Assembly (NCBI RefSeq): GCF_008180195.1
Contig: NZ_VTAV01000002.1
Location: 186,001 to 250,000 of the forward strand
Origin: Sphingobacterium phlebotomi
GTDB taxonomy: Bacteria > Bacteroidota > Bacteroidia > Sphingobacteriales > Sphingobacteriaceae
DNA: 64,000 nt
Reading direction: 5' to 3'
Positions 35,174 through 45,555 of the stretch are shown here, piece after piece. Both the position numbers and the translations under genes were made by a program. Numbering within the stretch: the stretch's first letter is position 1; every line of letters starts with the position of its first letter. A model generated the notes under the pieces. That model did no database searches, was not told the DNA's origin, and was given only the letters and a program-made list of their open reading frames with translations.

Positions 35174-36049
35174 ATGAAACTTACCCTAGGCTTTTCACCC
35201 TGCCCGAACGACACGTTTATTTTTGATGCCTTGATCCATCATAAAATCAACGCGGGGGATTTGGAGTTCGATGTACAATACCATGATGTTGAAACGTTGA
35301 ACCAAATGGCTTTCCAGGGTGAATTGGATATAACTAAGCTGAGCTACCATGCTTTTGCGTATGCGGTAAATGATTACGAATTGTTGGATGCTGGTAGTGC
35401 GTTGGGATCGGGTGTTGGACCATTGCTCATTGCGAAAGATCCAGAACTAGCTACTCGATTAAAGAGCGCGTTAGAAAACGAGGAAGAACTAAATGCTGCG
35501 GAAAGCAAGTTAAAAATCGGTATTCCTGGAAAATATACAACCGCCAATTTTCTGTTGGGGTTGGCTTTCCCTGCTTTGCAGAACAAAGTGGAGTTGGTTT
35601 TCTCCGATATCGAGCAATCACTATTGGATGGTGCGATCGACTTAGGACTGATCATTCATGAAAATAGATTTACTTATCAAGCGAAAGGGCTTCAAAAAGT
35701 CGTGGATCTGGGTGATTTTTGGGAAAAAACGACGAACAGCCCGATACCATTAGGAGGGATTGTCATTAAACGGAATCTGAATGAAGAACTTAAGCTTAAA
35801 ATCAACCGTCTGATTCGCGAAAGCATACAATTTGCCTTTGAAAATCCGAAATCAGGCTTGGATTACATCCGTTCGCATGCACAAGAGATGGAGGAGGAAG
35901 TGATGTATAAGCACATTGATCTGTATGTAAATAAATATTCCGAGCATTTAGGGAATGAGGGACGCAGCGCTATTCAACAAATGTTTGATAAAGCACAGGA
36001 GCTAAAACTTATTCCGGCTTCGGATAGAAGGCTTTTTCTGACTGTATAA
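35174..36049 (+). CDS. mqnD: 1,4-dihydroxy-6-naphthoate synthase
   Basis: About 291 residues from the ATG at 35174, which starts directly at the conserved S-P-C-P-N-D-T-F-I-F block. The frame is open seven codons earlier but overlaps the presumed promoter. It has the two-domain periplasmic-binding-protein-like fold of MqnA/MqnD; S-P-C-P-N-D-T distinguishes MqnD. The enzyme makes 1,4-dihydroxy-6-naphthoate from cyclic de-hypoxanthine futalosine in the futalosine route to menaquinone. No other mqn genes are in the window. Confidence 0.88.
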   Translation: MKLTLGFSPCPNDTFIFDALIHHKINAGDLEFDVQYHDVETLNQMAFQGELDITKLSYHAFAYAVNDYELLDAGSALGSGVGPLLIAKDPELATRLKSALENEEELNAAESKLKIGIPGKYTTANFLLGLAFPALQNKVELVFSDIEQSLLDGAIDLGLIIHENRFTYQAKGLQKVVDLGDFWEKTTNSPIPLGGIVIKRNLNEELKLKINRLIRESIQFAFENPKSGLDYIRSHAQEMEEEVMYKHIDLYVNKYSEHLGNEGRSAIQQMFDKAQELKLIPASDRRLFLTV

Positions 36050-36201
36050 AACATCCTCTTTTCAATTGATACTCACCCAATAAGATATGTTACGGAGACG
36101 ATAAACCGTCTTAATCCCTCATAGAAGTATAACGCAAATAGAACAACATACGTTTTACAAAAAAATAAACTGGAATCCTGTTAGTTATCATCTGTAATAA
36201 T

Positions 36202-36209
36202 TAAATTTG
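36202..36209 (+). promoter_or_regulatory. Possible -7 box for secA
   Basis: TAAATTTG matches TAnnTTTG and lies 77 bases before the secA ATG; the -33 element is not clear. Confidence 0.35.
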
Positions 36210-36286
36210 CCCGGTTAGTGTCAAAATGTCTGTAAACATTGTGTTGGAGTCATTATTGCACAGCGATATACGGAGATAAAAATATT

Positions 36287-39200
36287 ATGTTAAAATTTTT
36301 AAGTAAATTATTTGGCAGTAAGTCAGAACGAGATATCAAATCCATACAGCCCATTGTAGATAAGATCAAAGAGGAGTACGAGAAGTTATCGTCGTTAAGC
36401 CATGATGAATTGCGGGCGAAAACAGCCGATTTTAAAAACCGAATCAAAGCATATTTAGCCGATATAGACGAGGAAGTTGCGTCCCTAAAAGCAGAAGCTG
36501 ACAAGGATGACGTAGATATGGGTGAAAAGACAGCGCTCTATGAGAAGGTAGACAAGCTATCTAAGGATAGAGATAAGAAGTTGGAAGAAGTGCTGTTGGA
36601 AATCCTACCGGAAGCTTTTGCCGTGGTAAAAGAAACCGCTCGGCGGTTTACAGAAAATAAAGAAATCGAAGTAACGGCAACCGATTTTGACCGCGATCGC
36701 GCAGCACTCAAACCGAATGTGGTTGTAGAAGGTGATAAAGCGGTATGGAAAAACACTTGGATTGCAGCAGGCAGCGAAGTCACTTGGAATATGGTGCATT
36801 ATGATGTACAGCTTATCGGTGGTGTCGTATTGCATCAAGGTAAGATTTCCGAGATGTCTACAGGTGAGGGTAAAACGTTGGTAGGTACATTACCGACTTA
36901 CTTAAACGCATTATCCGGGCAGGGGGTACATATTGTGACAGTCAACGACTATCTAGCACGTCGTGACTCCGAATGGAATGGACCATTATTTGAGTTCCAT
37001 GGATTGAGCGTAGACTGTATTGATAAACATCAACCCAACTCGCCACAAAGAAGAAAAGCATATTTGTCAGATATTGTGTACGGAACAAATAATGAGTTCG
37101 GTTTCGACTATTTGCGCGACAATATGACACAGACACCGGATTCCATGGTACAGCGTAAACTACATTATGCCATGATTGATGAGGTGGACTCCGTTTTGAT
37201 TGATGATGCAAGGACCCCGTTAATTATCTCCGGTCCGATCCCTCGCGGCGATCAGCATGAATTTTATCAACTAAAACCGCGTATTGAACGACTGGTAAAT
37301 GCGCAAAAAGCATATGTAAATACGGTTTTTAACGAGGCAAAGAAAGCCATTGCCAACGGCGATGCTGATGTCGAGGGTGGAGGAATGGCGTTATTGCGTG
37401 CTTATCGCGGATTGCCTAAAAACAAAGCCTTGATTAAATATCTATCAGAAGGGAATCACAGACAGCTGTTGCAGAAGGTAGAAAACCACTACATGGCGGA
37501 ACAAAGCCGCAACATGCCTAAGGTGGACGCAGAGTTGTTCTTCGTGATCGATGAAAAAAACAATCAAGTAGAGCTGAGCGAAAAAGGTATTGAATTGATC
37601 ACCGCTTCTGGGGAAGATCCAAATTTCTTCATCATGCCAGATGTGGGGTCCGAAATAGCAGATATCGAGAAATCAGACTTATCATTAGAAGAAAAAGCAC
37701 AGAAAAAGGAAGAATTATTGCGGGATTACTCTATTAAATCAGAGCGTATCCATTCTATAAATCAATTGCTTAAAGCCTATACCTTATTTGAAATAGACGA
37801 CCAGTATATCGTGGATGAAGGTAAAGTGAAGATTGTGGATGAACAGACGGGCCGTATTATGGAGGGGCGTCGTTATTCCGATGGTTTACACCAGGCAATC
37901 GAGGCAAAGGAAAATGTAAAAGTAGAAGATGCAACACAAACGTATGCTACAATTACCTTGCAGAACTACTTCCGGATGTACCATAAGCTTGCAGGGATGA
38001 CGGGTACGGCATCTACAGAAGCAGGTGAGCTTTGGCAGATTTATAAGCTAGATGTAGTGGAAATTCCGACAAACCGACCTACGCAGCGGGATGACCGTCA
38101 AGATCTGATTTATCGTACGGCAAGAGAAAAATACAATGCCGTAGCACAGGAGATTCAGTTACTAACAGAGGCAGGAAGACCGGTATTGGTGGGAACAACC
38201 TCCGTAGAGATTTCGGAATTGCTGAGTCGGATGTTGAAATTACGTGGCATCAAACATAATGTATTGAACGCGAAGCTTCACCAAAAGGAGGCGGATATTG
38301 TTGCGGAAGCAGGACGTCCCGGACAAGTAACGATTGCTACCAACATGGCGGGTCGTGGTACGGATATCAAATTAACGGATGAGGTTATCAAAGCTGGAGG
38401 ACTGGCGATTATTGGTACAGAACGACATGAATCGCGTCGTGTAGACCGTCAGTTACGCGGACGTGCCGGCCGTCAAGGAGACCCTGGTTCATCACAATTC
38501 TTCGTGTCTTTGGAAGATAACTTGATGCGTCTATTCGCTTCTGAACGGATTTCCAACATCATGGTGAAAATGGGTGTGGAAGAAGGTGAAGTGATGCAAC
38601 ACAGTATGTTGACGAAATCTATTGAAAGAGCGCAACGTAAAGTGGAGGAGAACAACTTTGGTATTCGTAAGCGATTGTTGGAGTACGACGACGTGATGAA
38701 CTCCCAGCGTACTGTAATTTACTCGAAGCGTAAGAACGCACTATTCGGAGAACGTTTGGACGTCGATCTGAACAATACGATTTATGATGTTGTAGAAGAT
38801 ATCGTTTCCGAAGCGAAAGAGGGCGGAACCTACGAAGAATTCCAAATTGAAGTTATCCGCTTGTTTGCCTTAAATCCCGAAATCGCGGAGGAGGAGTTTA
38901 CGCAAAGTGGCGTAGCAGCATTGACGGACAAACTATTCCAACAGGTTATCGCACATTATCAAAACAAAGGACAGCAAATCGCGGAGCAAACGCTTCCCGT
39001 ATTGACGAATGTTTTGGCTGAACGTGGAGGAATGATAGAAAATGTCGTTATACCGTTTTCCGATGGTATTCGTGGCATACAAGTTGCGACAAATTTACAG
39101 AAGGCGGTAGAGTCTAATGGGAAAGAAGTTTTCAGATCTTTTGAAAAAGGAATTGTTTTAGCATTGATTGACGAAGCTTGGAAAGAGCATTTACGTGAAA

Positions 39201-39592
39201 TGGATGACTTAAAGCAATCTGTACAAAATGCTGTCTACGAGCAAAAAGATCCTATTATTATCTACAAAATGGAAGCATACAATTTATTCAAAAGCATGCT
39301 TGCTTCCATGAATAAAGAGATAGTAAGCTTCTTGTTTAAAGGAGAAATTCCTGGACAGCAACAAGAACCGCAAAATGTGCGCGAAGCACGTCCGGTACAG
39401 CCACAGCCCGCACAGGTTAAAGCAACTAAAGCAGAGCTGACGTCACCGACAGGAGTTTCTGAAGAAGATAAAGATACGCGGGAGCAGCAGGTAACACAAC
39501 CTATACGCAAAACGCAAACCGTGGGTAGAAATGACGAATGTCCTTGTGGCTCGGGTAAAAAATATAAAAACTGTCACGGAAAAAACGGTTAA
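36287..39592 (+). CDS. secA: Preprotein translocase subunit SecA
   Basis: About 1101 residues, the long form usual in Bacteroidota. The ATG at 36287 gives the standard start [10 protein letters not shown]; earlier in-frame codons lie in the leader. The ATPase motor has a Walker A-type M-S-T-G-E-G-K-T-L near 206, D-E-V-D near 307, and a late [11 protein letters not shown] region near 740. The C-terminus ends in a SEC-C zinc motif, [13 protein letters not shown], that binds SecB or the ribosome in relatives. SecA drives protein export through SecYEG. It is followed 14 bp later by a SPOR-domain protein. Confidence 0.97.
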   Translation: MLKFLSKLFGSKSERDIKSIQPIVDKIKEEYEKLSSLSHDELRAKTADFKNRIKAYLADIDEEVASLKAEADKDDVDMGEKTALYEKVDKLSKDRDKKLEEVLLEILPEAFAVVKETARRFTENKEIEVTATDFDRDRAALKPNVVVEGDKAVWKNTWIAAGSEVTWNMVHYDVQLIGGVVLHQGKISEMSTGEGKTLVGTLPTYLNALSGQGVHIVTVNDYLARRDSEWNGPLFEFHGLSVDCIDKHQPNSPQRRKAYLSDIVYGTNNEFGFDYLRDNMTQTPDSMVQRKLHYAMIDEVDSVLIDDARTPLIISGPIPRGDQHEFYQLKPRIERLVNAQKAYVNTVFNEAKKAIANGDADVEGGGMALLRAYRGLPKNKALIKYLSEGNHRQLLQKVENHYMAEQSRNMPKVDAELFFVIDEKNNQVELSEKGIELITASGEDPNFFIMPDVGSEIADIEKSDLSLEEKAQKKEELLRDYSIKSERIHSINQLLKAYTLFEIDDQYIVDEGKVKIVDEQTGRIMEGRRYSDGLHQAIEAKENVKVEDATQTYATITLQNYFRMYHKLAGMTGTASTEAGELWQIYKLDVVEIPTNRPTQRDDRQDLIYRTAREKYNAVAQEIQLLTEAGRPVLVGTTSVEISELLSRMLKLRGIKHNVLNAKLHQKEADIVAEAGRPGQVTIATNMAGRGTDIKLTDEVIKAGGLAIIGTERHESRRVDRQLRGRAGRQGDPGSSQFFVSLEDNLMRLFASERISNIMVKMGVEEGEVMQHSMLTKSIERAQRKVEENNFGIRKRLLEYDDVMNSQRTVIYSKRKNALFGERLDVDLNNTIYDVVEDIVSEAKEGGTYEEFQIEVIRLFALNPEIAEEEFTQSGVAALTDKLFQQVIAHYQNKGQQIAEQTLPVLTNVLAERGGMIENVVIPFSDGIRGIQVATNLQKAVESNGKEVFRSFEKGIVLALIDEAWKEHLREMDDLKQSVQNAVYEQKDPIIIYKMEAYNLFKSMLASMNKEIVSFLFKGEIPGQQQEPQNVREARPVQPQPAQVKATKAELTSPTGVSEEDKDTREQQVTQPIRKTQTVGRNDECPCGSGKKYKNCHGKNG

Positions 39593-39606
39593 AAATACGA
39601 CGGAAA

Positions 39607-40059
39607 ATGTTATATAAAGGATTGATATTTGGTTTTATACTCATTGGATTGGCGCAACTTAGCAAAGCACAATCAGGAATCGTTGAAGTGGATAAGGATT
39701 CTTTGATTAACTTGTTGCAGGAATTCAGGGCGGAAAACGGTATCAATCCTACTACTGCCCGCATGGTTAGCTTGGGATCGAAAGTGGTCGACAAAAAAAG
39801 CGGCAAGCGGGTCAAAGTACGCGGATTTCGTGTACAAATATTTTCTGGATCGAGCAGAGGCGATGCCTATGCTGTACAATCTAAGTTCCAAACGTCCTAT
39901 AAAGATATAGGAAGCTATGTAACCTACGACGAACCAAACTATAGGGTTAAAGTAGGCGATTTTAGAAGTCGATCCGAAGCCACAAATTTTATGCGGGAAT
40001 TACGCACCCAATATAGCAATGTTTTCGTCTTCACCGAAGACGTTTGGGCGTACGAATAA
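39607..40059 (+). CDS. Secreted SPOR-domain protein, 150 aa
   Basis: 150 residues with a Sec signal peptide ending S-K-A-Q. The C-terminal half resembles a SPOR domain (about 72-145): G-F-R-V-Q-I-F-S-G, a middle Y-V-T-Y-D-E-P-N-Y-R-V-K-V-G-D-F and R-S-E-A-x-x-F-M-R-E-L. SPOR domains bind denuded septal peptidoglycan, so a periplasmic cell-wall role is likely. It lies 14 bp after secA and its stop is 10 bases before the ATG of the M20 peptidase gene. Confidence 0.85.
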   Translation: MLYKGLIFGFILIGLAQLSKAQSGIVEVDKDSLINLLQEFRAENGINPTTARMVSLGSKVVDKKSGKRVKVRGFRVQIFSGSSRGDAYAVQSKFQTSYKDIGSYVTYDEPNYRVKVGDFRSRSEATNFMRELRTQYSNVFVFTEDVWAYE

Positions 40060-40069
40060 GGAGAAGACC

Positions 40070-41263
40070 ATGTCCATGTTGAAAGAAAAGATAAAACAGC
40101 TTGCCGACGACTTCTTTGAAGAGACGGTTGGGTTTAGACGCCATTTGCATCAATATCCCGAATTATCGTTTGAAGAATACGAAACATCTGCTTTTGTTAA
40201 ACGGCAATTAGAACATTTGGGAATACCTTATGAGCGCATGGCAAATACGGGCGTGGTCGGACTGATTCATGGAGAAAGGCCTTCTGCACAGGTATTGGCG
40301 CTCCGGGCGGATATGGATGCCCTTCCTATACAAGAAGTAGATGGCCGTAGCTACGGATCGGAAAACCCCGGTGTTATGCACGCTTGTGGGCACGATGTGC
40401 ATACCTCTTCGCTGCTAGGTGTTGCGTCCATATTGCAATCCTTAAAAAGCGAATTCGGAGGTACCATAAAACTTATTTTTCAACCTGGGGAAGAACGCCT
40501 CCCTGGTGGAGCTTCTATTATGATTAAAGAAGGCGTACTGGAGAACCCCGCACCTACAGGGATCATCGGGCAGCATGTGATGCCCTTTATCGAAACAGGT
40601 AAAGTAGGTTTCCGCACCGGAAAATACATGGCATCCTGTGATGAACTTTTCATGACAGTAAAAGGCAGGGGCGGACATGGTGCACATCCACATCAAAATA
40701 TAGATCCAATCGCCATTACGGCACAAATTATTACGGCTCTCCAGCAGATAGTTAGCCGGAATGCCGATCCAAGAATACCAACGGTTTTATCTTGGGGAAA
40801 GATCGTTGGTAACGGTGCTACCAACGTTATTCCTGATGAGGTATATTTGGAAGGAACATTCCGCACGTTTGACGAAAAGTGGCGAGCGGAAGCTCATGAA
40901 CATATGGTCAAGATGGCAACAGGTATTGCGGAAAGTATGGGAGCAACTTGTGATTTCGAAGTACGAAAAGGTTATCCTTTCTTGATTAACGAGGAAAAGT
41001 TGACAACATCTTCCCGTGCTTTTGCGGTAGAATATTTAGGAGAAGAAAACGTTGTTGAATTAGATATCTGGCCAGCTGCGGAAGATTTTTCTTATTATTC
41101 ACAAGAAACCAACGCTTGCTTTTATCGGTTGGGAACAGGAAATAAAGCTGCCGGAATTTCGTCAGCTGTGCACACCCCGACTTTTGATATTGATGAAAAT
41201 GCGTTGAAAGTGAGTATTGGCTTGATGGCGTATATCACATTGCGGCAACTTGGAGAGAAGTAA
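40070..41263 (+). CDS. M20-family metallo-amidohydrolase/aminoacylase
   Basis: About 397 residues. The start ATG at 40070 has AAGGAG 7 bases upstream (40058-40063) and begins M-S-M-L-K-E-K; the frame is open from 40019 but that part overlaps the SPOR gene. Metal-ligand motifs are clear: H-A-C-G-H-D-V-H-T near 105, F-Q-P-G-E-E near 136, and G-Q-H-V-M-P near 168. The family (M20D) includes N-acyl-amino-acid amidohydrolases and hippurate hydrolases, acting in the cytoplasm. Substrate cannot be fixed from the sequence. Confidence 0.92.
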   Translation: MSMLKEKIKQLADDFFEETVGFRRHLHQYPELSFEEYETSAFVKRQLEHLGIPYERMANTGVVGLIHGERPSAQVLALRADMDALPIQEVDGRSYGSENPGVMHACGHDVHTSSLLGVASILQSLKSEFGGTIKLIFQPGEERLPGGASIMIKEGVLENPAPTGIIGQHVMPFIETGKVGFRTGKYMASCDELFMTVKGRGGHGAHPHQNIDPIAITAQIITALQQIVSRNADPRIPTVLSWGKIVGNGATNVIPDEVYLEGTFRTFDEKWRAEAHEHMVKMATGIAESMGATCDFEVRKGYPFLINEEKLTTSSRAFAVEYLGEENVVELDIWPAAEDFSYYSQETNACFYRLGTGNKAAGISSAVHTPTFDIDENALKVSIGLMAYITLRQLGEK

Positions 41264-41266
41264 AAA

Positions 41267-41830
41267 ATGTCTTCACATCATATTGTTAGAGAAAATCAAG
41301 AGCCAGCTATGATCGTAGCCTCTTATGAGGCACTCGATGAAGAATATATAGGGCAGCTGTTGGAATGGAGTCCTACTATAATCGCTAATGATGATACCAT
41401 AGATTTCTTTTTAGCTGCAGATATTAAAGTGGATGTCGTATTCAGTCTGCAAGAAAGAGTATACCCGCAAGAGCAAATCCAGACGTTTCCAATAAAAAAG
41501 GGATTTATACCTGACGCGCTGGATTATCTTATTCAGCGCAACCACAAAGCCGTTAATATCATATGCAATGCGCTTGATGAGGCATTAGAAACGTATTGTA
41601 CGTTGATTAATATCGTTGTATTGTCTCATGGTAGGCGATGGGTGTATGTTCGCCACCGCTACGAAAAATGGAAAGAAGCAGGCACGCGTGTTTTCGCTCC
41701 GGAAAACCGGCTAAAATCGGTCGTCGGACTCAGGCATATGAACCCTAATGAATTTGTAACAGAACAGGACGGTTTTATTTATCTGGAGTTTAATGCAGAT
41801 GAATATGTTTGTATAGGCGAAGAGATTTAG
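41267..41830 (+). CDS. Thiamine pyrophosphokinase-like protein, probably degenerate
   Basis: 187 residues. The layout resembles thiamine pyrophosphokinase: an N-terminal A-N-D-D-T-I-D-F-F-L-A region in the place of the A-D-G-G-x-x-x-L motif, a middle helix with L-D-Y-L, a strand near C-N-A-L-D-E-A-L-E in place of the G-x-x-G-G-R-x-D-H motif, and a C-terminal beta domain. The hallmark G-D-x-D-S is replaced by F-S-L-Q-E-R, so catalytic residues appear lost. It starts 4 bases after the M20 gene and its last 4 bases overlap the convergent M28 gene. Function remains open. Confidence 0.5.
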   Translation: MSSHHIVRENQEPAMIVASYEALDEEYIGQLLEWSPTIIANDDTIDFFLAADIKVDVVFSLQERVYPQEQIQTFPIKKGFIPDALDYLIQRNHKAVNIICNALDEALETYCTLINIVVLSHGRRWVYVRHRYEKWKEAGTRVFAPENRLKSVVGLRHMNPNEFVTEQDGFIYLEFNADEYVCIGEEI

Positions 41831-43134
41831 TCTTTCAATTTCTCTACACGCGAAGGTGTTTGCTCTCCTGTAACGATTCCGACAACACCTTGAGCAATGG
41901 CTTCGATGCTGGATTTTATATTCCGAATATCCAATGTTGAGAGCTCATCTTTCACGGTATGGTAGTAATCATCTTTATCAATCTGTGAAGTAGAGAAAGT
42001 GTGTGCCGGAACACCCAAAGCTGCTAATACAGCATTGTCGCTTCTATAAAATAGGTTTTGTTGCGGATAGGGGTCGGGATGGAAAGTAAAAGCTGTTCCT
42101 TTCAGATTTTCTTGCATCAGTTCCGCGAGATTGGAGTGATGGTAACCCGTAACATATAAGGTGCTCGGTCCAAATTTCGAGTCCTTGCCAATCATTTCTA
42201 TATTAATCATCGCAACCACTTTATCTGCATCAATATTATTGGAGAAGTATTTAGAGCCAAACATACCGATCTCTTCTGCTGTGAAGGCAACAAAAATCAA
42301 GGTACGCTCATTGATGTCCTTCTTTTTGAAATGTTTAGCCAAGGCAATCATGGCAGTCGTGCCGGAAGCATCGTCATCCGCGCCATTGGCTATGGAGTCT
42401 TTTCCCACTGGTTCAAGGATACCTATATGATCGTAATGGGCGGAGAAAACTACAAATTCATCTGCTTTAGATCTTCCGGGAATGACGGCGGCAACGTTGA
42501 ACAGCGGAAAATCTTCGTGTGCGGTTTTTGCTTCTACTTCAAAACTCTTTGTGTTCTCTTGCTTAACGGCAAACACTTTACTAGGACCATCGGTTGTACT
42601 TGCTTGTTTTGGAATGACGTTTTCACGTGAAAATATTTTTTTGAAACGGGCGAGCATCGGTGCAAATGATGGATCTACCCAGACCATGTTGTGGTTTGGA
42701 TTGTTTCGCACGATATCGCGGAAACGTTCAGAGAAATCATCTCCTGCACGGATTTCCATAACTTCGATTTCCGAATCTTGATTCCAAGATAGGGTAGGGT
42801 TACTGTTTAAGACGATAAACTCATCTGCTTCCAATGCTTTCCCATTGATTTTGATGGACTCCGTTTCCGTAAAGACTTTCGTTACTTCAAATGTCTGACG
42901 ATAGTTGTCTTCGGCATAGGGCTGCAAATCAGCTTGCCGGAATTCTGCTGCAATAAAATCCGCCGCACGAGCTATATCGGGGCTTAATGCTGCTCTTCCG
43001 CGCATATCATCGGCGGCTAATGTGGAGATAATTCGTTCCACATCTGTGGTTTCCACGACTTGTGCTGTTACAAAAGCACACAGGGATAGTTGTAGGAAAA
43101 GGGGAAGAGGCCATCGTAAAAGTTTTTTGTTCAT
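41827..43134 (-). CDS. M28-family metallopeptidase
   Basis: 435 residues with a Sec signal peptide (cleavage around T-A-Q). The co-catalytic zinc motif of M28 is present: F-S-A-H-Y-D-H-I-G near 233, N-G-A-D-D-D-A-S-G-T near 251, and F-T-A-E-E-I-G-M-F-G near 285, with I-E-M-I-G-K-D near 316 and the His of H-T-F-S-T-S near 397. M28 enzymes are aminopeptidases; this one would be secreted to the periplasm or outside. It is alone on the minus strand, converging on the thiamine pyrophosphokinase-like gene. Confidence 0.9.
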   Translation of the reverse strand: MNKKLLRWPLPLFLQLSLCAFVTAQVVETTDVERIISTLAADDMRGRAALSPDIARAADFIAAEFRQADLQPYAEDNYRQTFEVTKVFTETESIKINGKALEADEFIVLNSNPTLSWNQDSEIEVMEIRAGDDFSERFRDIVRNNPNHNMVWVDPSFAPMLARFKKIFSRENVIPKQASTTDGPSKVFAVKQENTKSFEVEAKTAHEDFPLFNVAAVIPGRSKADEFVVFSAHYDHIGILEPVGKDSIANGADDDASGTTAMIALAKHFKKKDINERTLIFVAFTAEEIGMFGSKYFSNNIDADKVVAMINIEMIGKDSKFGPSTLYVTGYHHSNLAELMQENLKGTAFTFHPDPYPQQNLFYRSDNAVLAALGVPAHTFSTSQIDKDDYYHTVKDELSTLDIRNIKSSIEAIAQGVVGIVTGEQTPSRVEKLKD

Positions 43135-43242
43135 AGTACAATATTAAGTGTAGTTAGGTATAAAATTTGCAGTCTACTGATAATAGAATCCAACTACGTG
43201 TTTCTAAAAATAGTATATTTGATAAAAGAAAAGCAAGAAAAT

Positions 43243-43557
43243 ATGAAAGAAGTTACAGTTCAGGAACTCAAAGAAATGATAGATCGCAATGAGGATTTCC
43301 AACTTATTGATGTGCGCGAGCCTTTTGAATATGAAGTTTCTAATCTAAATGGCTTAAATATCCCGTTAGCAGGGATTGTAATCGAGGCAGACAAGGTTTC
43401 GAAAGATAAGCCTGTTATTATTCAATGCCGCAGTGGCAAACGCAGTGCTCAAGCCGTTATGTTGCTAGAACAGCAGGGGTTTGATAATTTATCCAACTTG
43501 GCAGGGGGGATATTGGCATGGAAAGAAGAAATTGATCCGGAAATGGATGTTTATTAA
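43243..43557 (+). CDS. Rhodanese-like domain protein
   Basis: 104 residues from the ATG at 43243, which begins M-K-E-V-T-V-Q-E-L; earlier in-frame starts would add an unrelated N-terminal stretch. A single rhodanese domain is visible: L-I-D-V-R-E-P-F-E-Y near residue 20 and the active-site loop C-R-S-G-K-R-S with its Cys near 67. It has no signal peptide, so it is cytoplasmic and may transfer persulfide sulfur. A terminator follows at 43580. Confidence 0.9.
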   Translation: MKEVTVQELKEMIDRNEDFQLIDVREPFEYEVSNLNGLNIPLAGIVIEADKVSKDKPVIIQCRSGKRSAQAVMLLEQQGFDNLSNLAGGILAWKEEIDPEMDVY

Positions 43558-43579
43558 TATCCATATTGAACGATTGTTT

Positions 43580-43610
43580 AAAGGAGGCGCTTTGTCTCCT
43601 TTTTATTTTT
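43580..43610 (+). terminator. Terminator after the rhodanese gene
   Basis: AAAGGAG (43580-43586) pairs with CTCCTTT (43596-43602) around a 9-base loop, followed by T-rich sequence. Confidence 0.7.
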
Positions 43611-43804
43611 CAAAAAATCTCCCTTTTTTAAGCAAAACTCTTAGCAGATATCGTTGTTTTTTATGTAATGAAAAACAAAAATCATATTTCAACAAAAAAA
43701 ACGTAAATATTTGTTGCTGTGTGTATTTTATGCTTAACTCGATTAAAGTTTGTTAATTTTAATGCATAAAGCAAAACCAACATAAATATATAAATAATAG
43801 TGTT

Positions 43805-45229
43805 ATGGGAATAACCAATACAGCAAACAACAGTTTCTTTGAAAGTGTTCAGCGGAATTTTGACAAAGCCGCTCAATTTACGCGATTTGATCACGGTATT
43901 CTTGCCCAAATTAAAGCATGTAATTCGATCCTTCGGGTGAAATTTCCGGTTAAGATCGGTGAGAGTATTGAAGTCATTGAAGCTTATCGGGTACAGCATT
44001 CGCATCATAAGCTTCCATGTAAAGGGGGGATTCGGTTTAGTATGGAGGTGGACCAGGAAGAGGTCATGGCATTGGCAGCGTTGATGACATACAAATGTGC
44101 TATTGTAAACGTTCCTTTTGGTGGGGGAAAAGGCGGGATAAAAATTGACTCACGTAAATATTCCGATTTTGAGCTGGAAAAGATAACACGACGATATACA
44201 TCCGAATTGTGTAAGAAAAATTTTATTGGTCCGGGGATCGATGTTCCCGCCCCCGATTATGGAACCGGAGCTCGTGAAATGAGCTGGATTGTAGACACCT
44301 ATTCTTCGCTTAACCCTAATAATATAGACGCACAGGCTTGTGTTACTGGAAAACCGGTCTCGCAAGGAGGTGTTCGAGGGCGAACAGAAGCAACTGGTCT
44401 AGGTGTGTTTTTTGGTGTTCGTGAAGCATGCTCTTTTCAGGAGGATATGGAAAAACTCGAGCTTACTACAGGTATTGCCGGTAAACGTATTATTGTGCAG
44501 GGGTTAGGAAATGTAGGATATCATGCCGCAAAGTATTTTCAAGAAGCAGGAGCAAAACTTGTTGGCTTAATTGAATATAACGGCGCTATTTATGATGAAA
44601 ATGGATTAGACGTCGACCAAGTACAAGCTCATAGGCAAGCGACAGGAGGTATTCTTAATTACCCGGGCGCTATTAATTTCTCAGATCCTGCAGAAGGATT
44701 GGAACAACCTTGTGATATTCTGATTCCGGCCGCATTAGAAAGTGTGATCCATAAAGATAATGCAGACAGGATACAAGCGAAAATTATTGGGGAAGCAGCC
44801 AATGGACCGTTGACCTCTGAAGCGGATGTGATCTTGAATAATAAGGGAATTTTGGTCATCCCAGATATTTATCTGAATGCCGGAGGAGTTACGGTATCGT
44901 ATTTCGAGTGGTTAAAAAATTTAAGTCATGTACGCTACGGTCGTTTGGAAAAACGGTTCGAAGAAAATATGTATAATGAACTGATTGATATTATCGAATC
45001 TACGACAGGAAAACGCGTATCTGATCTGGAACGTAAAACGATTTTGCGAGGACCGGATGAAATAGATTTGGTACATTCTGGATTGGAAGATACGATGATC
45101 GGTTCTTATCGGGAGATTCGAGACATTTATAAGAATCGGGAAGGGGTGGAGGATTTACGGACAGCTGCTTTTATCTGCGCTATCGATAAGATCGGAGTGG
45201 CTTATGAAGAATTGGGAATTTTCCCGTAA
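43805..45229 (+). CDS. Glutamate dehydrogenase (Glu/Leu/Phe/Val family)
   Basis: 474 residues. The substrate-binding K-G-G-I-R-F-S (near residue 73) and catalytic P-F-G-G-G-K-G-G-I (near 104) are intact, as is G-P-G-I-D-V-P-A-P-D-Y-G-T near 142. The NAD(P) domain has V-Q-G-L-G-N-V-G near 234. It most likely converts glutamate to 2-oxoglutarate and ammonia. The cofactor and the direction of flux cannot be read from the sequence. It lies alone with an AT-rich leader of about 190 bp, in which I saw no consensus promoter. Confidence 0.93.
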   Translation: MGITNTANNSFFESVQRNFDKAAQFTRFDHGILAQIKACNSILRVKFPVKIGESIEVIEAYRVQHSHHKLPCKGGIRFSMEVDQEEVMALAALMTYKCAIVNVPFGGGKGGIKIDSRKYSDFELEKITRRYTSELCKKNFIGPGIDVPAPDYGTGAREMSWIVDTYSSLNPNNIDAQACVTGKPVSQGGVRGRTEATGLGVFFGVREACSFQEDMEKLELTTGIAGKRIIVQGLGNVGYHAAKYFQEAGAKLVGLIEYNGAIYDENGLDVDQVQAHRQATGGILNYPGAINFSDPAEGLEQPCDILIPAALESVIHKDNADRIQAKIIGEAANGPLTSEADVILNNKGILVIPDIYLNAGGVTVSYFEWLKNLSHVRYGRLEKRFEENMYNELIDIIESTTGKRVSDLERKTILRGPDEIDLVHSGLEDTMIGSYREIRDIYKNREGVEDLRTAAFICAIDKIGVAYEELGIFP

Positions 45230-45241
45230 TCGTAGATTTCG

Positions 45242-45249
45242 TATTTTTG
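45242..45249 (+). promoter_or_regulatory. -7-like box immediately before the 45254 gene
   Basis: TATTTTTG matches TAnnTTTG but ends only 4 bases before the ATG, which would give a leaderless or near-leaderless mRNA. No properly spaced TTG is present. Confidence 0.25.
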
Positions 45250-45253
45250 TTGG

Positions 45254-45553
45254 ATGAAGAATCTTATCCACCAAACTCAGCAATCATTTTATTTTAGCTT
45301 AGGTTTCTACATTCTAGCGTTCATATTGTGGATGTTGAACTTTTCTTTAGCTTACATCTTGATAAGCATTGCGTTGCTGTTGTCCTTGGTGTGGATCTTT
45401 TTGGTTTTGCGGGAAATTATGCTCTCCGCAAAGTTGACCAATATGGAGCGGCTATTGTTAATTATTTTTATCATCTTTGGTAATATCATAGCTGGGATAG
45501 CTTATTTTTTCTTCATCCGTGAAAAGGTTGTCGGAAAGCCTACTAAAAAATAA
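45254..45553 (+). CDS. Hypothetical membrane protein, 99 aa
   Basis: I do not recognise a named family. It has three hydrophobic segments (about 13-32, 33-55 and 70-88) and a short basic C-terminal tail (V-G-K-P-T-K-K). It starts 24 bp after the glutamate dehydrogenase gene and is followed within 2 bp by another small membrane protein, so the two are probably one transcription unit. Confidence 0.65.
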   Translation: MKNLIHQTQQSFYFSLGFYILAFILWMLNFSLAYILISIALLLSLVWIFLVLREIMLSAKLTNMERLLLIIFIIFGNIIAGIAYFFFIREKVVGKPTKK

Positions 45554-45555
45554 AT

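Noticed and set aside
36092..36111. Small hairpin upstream of secA (AGACG/CGTCT)
   Set aside because: Short stem with alternative pairings and no T-tract; not convincing as terminator or regulator.
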